The notes under the pieces: model-generated
Told to the model about the DNA's origin: nothing
The model's database searches: none
The model's input: the letters and a program-made list of their open reading frames with translations, nothing else
Translations under genes and position numbers: made by a program
From: Adlercreutzia equolifaciens
Lineage (GTDB): Bacteria > Actinomycetota > Coriobacteriia > Coriobacteriales > Eggerthellaceae
NCBI RefSeq assembly: GCF_029076695.1
Contig: NZ_JARFIK010000002.1
Span: forward strand, 1,178,001 to 1,242,000
Reading direction: 5' to 3'
Length of the DNA stretch: 64,000 nucleotides
Part shown: piece by piece, positions 61,245 to 64,000 of the stretch
How the letters are laid out: each line of letters opens with the position of its first letter
Numbering within the stretch: position 1 is the stretch's first letter

Positions 61245-62723
61245 ATGTCACAGAGCCGCGCCGGAAAACTGCTTGCCGGGCTGCAATTCCACCATTTGGG
61301 CTTCGGATTTTTCTGGGCCGTCACGTTTATTGCCCTGACCGGGTTTCAGGAGCGCGCGCAAATCCTTGAGCCCTGGCGCCTTTACACCTTGAGCGAGCAG
61401 GCGATCATTCCCCTGGCCGTAGCGCTGCTGGGCTTCGGATGCGCCCGTCGGTGCCGCGAGCTTCCCTCTTGGCTTTCCACGGTAGCTGCCTTCATGCTCA
61501 GCGGGGCGGCCCTCCTATACTTCCTCGTGTTCCATCTGGGAGACGCCTCCCTGGGGGCCGGCATGATCGCGGGCGTTCTCATGGGCGGCTCCTCGGCCCT
61601 CTTCTTTCTTCTTTGGCAAACCTTCTTTGTCAGCGAGGGGCGCCAGCGCTCCATTATCTACATTCCGCTCTCGGCCGTTTTGTCCATTGTCCTGTACTTT
61701 GTCGTAAGTCTTCTGCCCGAAGCGGCGCTCATGTTCACCTCAGTGGTAGTGCTGCCCTTCCTGGCCCTGCTCACGTTGCAGAGAAGTCTCTCTGAGATCG
61801 ATCTGTACCCGCTGACCGTCTTCGATCGTACTGCCGTTGCCACCGTTGTTGCCGACCTTTGGCGCCCGGTGCTGTGCGTGTGCTCGGTAGGCTTTGTCTG
61901 GAAGCTGGTAGCGCGCCTGGGCACCGTTTCAAGCGAGGGCGCCACCATGGCCGTACTGCTGGGTTTTGCGGCGGCTGCGCTGGTGGTGGCCGCCCTGGAA
62001 TTGTTCCTGACCCGCGGCTTCGACATCCTGCACATCTACCAGATGCTTTTTCCGGCTCTGACCGTTCTCTTTCTCGTTCCCTCGCTGCTGGGCAATCAGT
62101 ACACCACGCTGCTGGTGGGATTCCTCATGTTCGGCTTCGAGGTGGTCAATCTTTTGCTGCTGGTCACGTGCGCCGTATACACCGCTCAGCACACCTTGCC
62201 ACCCTCCCCGCTGTACGCGCTCTGCGTGGCGCCCGTACTTGCCTGCATGGTGGTGGGCGATGCCATCGGCCAAGCGCTGAGCCCCAGCGTTGCCGGCGAT
62301 GTGGCCCACGGAGCCGCCGTTCTGCTGCTGTGCGTGGTGCTGCTCTCCATCGCCCTGGTCATTGTGGCCCGCGGCCGACGCAAAGTTCCCGCCACGGTCA
62401 GCAGCGAGCAGCTATCGTCCGGCAAGCCCGCCTTTCCGACCGTTGCTGAGACAGATGCGCAGATCGCTGTCGCAGAGTCGCCCGCGCAGGCCCTCGAGGA
62501 TCGCCAGGAAGCCATGCACTCCTACCTGCGCGATCACGGCCTGTCGCCCCGCGAGACCGAGGTGGCCGAGCTGCTCATGCGCGGCCACAGCATTGCCGCC
62601 ATTGCCAGCAAACTGTTCATCTCCGAGAACACCACCCGCGGCCACGTCAAGAACATCTACAAGAAGCTCGACGTGCACAGTCGCCAAGAACTGGTGGACC
62701 TGGGAGAGCAGGAGTTCGAGTAG
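61245..62723 (+). CDS. LuxR-family regulator with large membrane domain
   Basis: 492 residues. About twelve hydrophobic segments cover residues 10-380 (an MFS-like membrane domain), followed by a polar linker and a C-terminal LuxR HTH at about 430-490 (HGLSPRETEVAELLMRGHSIAAIASKLFISENTTRGHVKNIYKKLDVHSRQELVDL). Such 12-helix LuxR proteins are a hallmark of Eggerthellaceae and usually stand beside reductase or transporter genes. GGGAGG precedes the ATG at 61245; the longer reading from 60978 runs through the promoter region. The divergent flavoprotein is the probable target. Confidence 0.88.
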   Translation: MSQSRAGKLLAGLQFHHLGFGFFWAVTFIALTGFQERAQILEPWRLYTLSEQAIIPLAVALLGFGCARRCRELPSWLSTVAAFMLSGAALLYFLVFHLGDASLGAGMIAGVLMGGSSALFFLLWQTFFVSEGRQRSIIYIPLSAVLSIVLYFVVSLLPEAALMFTSVVVLPFLALLTLQRSLSEIDLYPLTVFDRTAVATVVADLWRPVLCVCSVGFVWKLVARLGTVSSEGATMAVLLGFAAAALVVAALELFLTRGFDILHIYQMLFPALTVLFLVPSLLGNQYTTLLVGFLMFGFEVVNLLLLVTCAVYTAQHTLPPSPLYALCVAPVLACMVVGDAIGQALSPSVAGDVAHGAAVLLLCVVLLSIALVIVARGRRKVPATVSSEQLSSGKPAFPTVAETDAQIAVAESPAQALEDRQEAMHSYLRDHGLSPRETEVAELLMRGHSIAAIASKLFISENTTRGHVKNIYKKLDVHSRQELVDLGEQEFE

Positions 62724-62830
62724 CGCGTCGGGTGCTGGGTGGTGGCGCCGAGCTGGGAGCTGCGCAGCGCGAAGCGGTACATGAAGCGATGCCCCTTCAC
62801 CCCCGAAGCCTCTGGGTGGTGGCGCCGAGT

Positions 62831-63276
62831 GGTCAATCGCTGGGTGTTTTCCATCGCACCGGATGTTGGCGGACTGCATCGTGGTCAAGCATCTGGCGTT
62901 TGCCATCATGTCGGCAGCCACGTGGTCAATCGCCGGGTGTTTTCCATCGCACCGGACGCCGGCGGACCGCGTTGTGGTCAAACATCGGGTATTTGCCATC
63001 ATGCCGGTAGCTGCGTGGTCAATCGCCGGGTGTTTTCCATCGACACATCGTCAATAGGCCTTTTTTGGTCAATTACCCCGCGTTTTCCATCGATTAGACG
63101 GTCAATCAGGGGGCGATTTCCATCAACCTCACTATGCCCTCGCGTTTCCCCTGATCAGAACCATGCGCAAAAACCGTCCTCGCCTCGCGAGAGGCTGAAT
63201 CGATGGAAATCACGCCCTGATTGACCAAAAATCTCCCCTTTTCACCTTACGGATGGAAAACGCACGCCAATTGACC
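62831..63276. repeat. array of nine 26-bp repeats with conserved ends
   Basis: Units of exactly 26 bp start at 62831, 62883, 62924, 62976, 63017, 63067 and 63100 (plus orientation), and two inverted units lie at 63201-63226 and 63251-63276. Each begins GGTCAA and ends in TT(T/G)CCATC plus one base; the central 10-11 bases vary. Start-to-start distances are 52, 41, 52, 41, 50, 33, 101 and 50, and the first four units form a 93-bp higher-order repeat. The array lies 66 bases from tRNA-Thr. Spacers are themselves partly repeated, unlike CRISPR. Confidence 0.8.
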
Positions 63277-63301
63277 ACCGCCAAAAAGTTGTAGCAAAAG
63301 A

Positions 63302-63336
63302 AAAAGCAGGTCAGAAATTACTTCTGACCTGCTTTT
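63302..63336 (-). terminator. terminator of tRNA-Thr
   Basis: A perfect 15-bp stem (AAAAGCAGGTCAGAA/TTCTGACCTGCTTTT) with a 5-nt loop, followed by TTCTTTTG on the minus strand. Confidence 0.9.
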
Positions 63337-63341
63337 AATTC

Positions 63342-63416
63342 TGGAGCCAGTGACAGGAATCGAACCCGCAACCCACTGATTACAAATCAGTTGCTCTACC
63401 GTTGAGCCACACTGGC
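63342..63416 (-). tRNA. tRNA-Thr (anticodon TGT)
   Basis: A 75-nt cloverleaf with encoded CCA. Acceptor GCCAGTG pairs with CACTGGC; the anticodon stem-loop CTGATTTGTAATCAG carries TGT. The T arm GCGGGTTCGATTCCTGT is standard. A TACAAT on the minus strand (63488-63493) may be its -10 box. Confidence 0.97.
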
Positions 63417-63667
63417 GAAAACAACCCGAAGCCCTTTCAGCCGCCCCTCAGAGGAACTGCGGAACAAGCAGCTTCGCGTGTCGGAGTATTGTACGATAAC
63501 CGTGCGTTTTGGGAAAGACTCGATCGCCGCCATCATCGAATCCGCACTCACTTTGGCCCGCTGGGGCCTTCCAGCCCTGCGGCCAGCCTCTCATCTCTCA
63601 TGCGCCCACGCCGCCGTCGGTCGTGCACCCCCGTAGACCACCGTCCGACCAGGAGCGCAGCAGCGCG
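63417..63667. other. intergenic region between tRNA-Thr and pyrE
   Basis: Apart from the possible tRNA -10 box at 63488-63493 I see no gene, strong hairpin or repeat here. Confidence 0.5.
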
Positions 63668-64000
63668 CTACTCCTTGGCACCCCACTGCTCGTAGTATTC
63701 CTCGATGCGTCCGTAAATTTCGTCGTCGATGACCACGCGGCCGGCCACCTCGTGGTTGTGCAGGAACTCCTTCACATCGGCCATGGACACAATGGAGGCA
63801 ACGGGGAAGCCGTACTTCTCCTGCACTTCCTTCTGGGCCGTGGTGACGCCGCCCTTCCCCACTTCCATACGGTTGAGCGACACGATAAGGCCCTTCACGT
63901 CCACCTGGGCCGCCCCCATGAGGATGGGATAGGTCTCGTCGATGGACTTGCCCGAGGTGGTGACGTCCTCCACCATAATGACGCGATCGCCGTCGTGCAG
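63668..64000 (-). CDS. pyrE: orotate phosphoribosyltransferase (5' part beyond window)
   Basis: C-terminal 110 residues of PyrE, which joins orotate and PRPP to OMP in pyrimidine synthesis. The PRPP-binding signature is visible as DRVIMVEDVTTSGKS, where ED stands in place of the more common DD, followed by GLIVSLNRMEVGKGG and KEVQEKYGFPVASIVSMADVKEFL. The frame is open to base 64000, so the start lies outside the window. The rest of the pyrimidine pathway is not seen. Confidence 0.92.
   Translation of the reverse strand: MHDGDRVIMVEDVTTSGKSIDETYPILMGAAQVDVKGLIVSLNRMEVGKGGVTTAQKEVQEKYGFPVASIVSMADVKEFLHNHEVAGRVVIDDEIYGRIEEYYEQWGAKE

Larger units (their letters stand above)
62724..63341. other. 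618-base intergenic region carrying a repeat array
   Basis: There is no credible gene between the LuxR stop and the tRNA terminator. Overlapping readings on both strands are made of the repeat itself (a duplicated VVNRRVFSIAPD-like or GKHPAIDH-like peptide) and are broken in some units. The left 100 bases (62724-62830) contain TGGGTGGTGGCGCCGAG twice (about 62736 and 62814). The array is described separately. Confidence 0.6.

Noticed and set aside
62412-63002. Minus-strand frame with repeated GKHPAIDH peptide
   Set aside because: It runs into the LuxR gene and consists of the 26-bp array read as protein. Other units of the same repeat carry stop codons in that frame.
62831-63276. CRISPR array
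   Set aside because: The ends are conserved but the middles vary, spacings are irregular, spacers are themselves repeated, two units are inverted, and no cas genes are present.

Overview
This is a high-GC chromosomal window that looks like an anaerobic, gut-type Eggerthellaceae (class Coriobacteriia) genome. Three kinds of gene suggest this: Tat-exported FAD reductases of the fumarate/urocanate-reductase superfamily (18.6-20.5, 54.0-55.6 and 59.3-61.0 kb), LuxR-type regulators with multi-helix membrane domains beside catabolic or reductase genes (14.5 and 61.2 kb), and arginine deiminase with a YfcC-type transporter. A superoxide reductase and a bile-salt-hydrolase-like enzyme fit the same lifestyle. 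The genus cannot be fixed from the sequence alone. Almost every gene is on the minus strand. Only the two LuxR genes and one flavoprotein are on the plus strand.

Layout. 0-3.5 kb: cytochrome bd subunit I (cut by the window edge) and a large STAND-ATPase/SARP regulator. 3.9-10.8 kb: a classic actinobacterial run, rplU-rpmA then obgE-proB-proA-nadD-yqeK-rsfS, split between rpmA and obgE by a long hairpin repeat. 11-15.5 kb: arginine catabolism with a divergent membrane LuxR. 15.5-25.5 kb: polA, a flavoprotein, glnA overlapped by an atypical response regulator, rpmE with a structured leader, superoxide reductase and lgt. 25.6-36.7 kb: NifU-like protein, an LCP protein, murA, tsf, rpsB, metG, sppA and rho. 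36.7-45.3 kb: transaldolase, then a complete-looking his operon (hisZG fusion, hisD, C, B, H, A, F, I) that lacks hisE. 45.4-51.2 kb: larC/larB, a MerR regulator, rdgB, murI and an L,D-transpeptidase. 51.4-56.3 kb: tmRNA, a choloylglycine-hydrolase-family gene, LysR with a divergent flavoprotein, and an acidic protein. 56.5-64 kb: smpB, an M42 peptidase, small unknown genes, a flavoprotein with a LuxR, a 26-bp repeat array, tRNA-Thr and the end of pyrE.

How the genes fit together. Much of the window is housekeeping: ribosome (L21, L27, L31, S2, EF-Ts, RsfS, ObgE, tmRNA/SmpB), cell envelope (MurA, MurI, LCP, L,D-transpeptidase, Lgt) and amino acids (proline, histidine, glutamine). Accessory functions sit at the edges of these blocks.

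The most unusual signals are non-coding. Two distant elements (9.8-10.1 and 15.5-15.7 kb) share a conserved core of about 135 nt. Each is enclosed by a perfect 24-32 bp inverted repeat whose sequence differs between the copies, and the core stem shows compensatory changes. At 62.8-63.3 kb, next to tRNA-Thr, nine 26-bp repeats with conserved ends and variable middles are spaced mostly near whole helical turns. Further inverted-repeat elements lie at 24.2, 26.0 and 38.8 kb. Among proteins, the HisZ-HisG fusion, the receiver domain with Glu in place of the phospho-Asp beside glnA, the LarC without its C-terminal part, and the disordered Asn-rich extension of Rho stand out.
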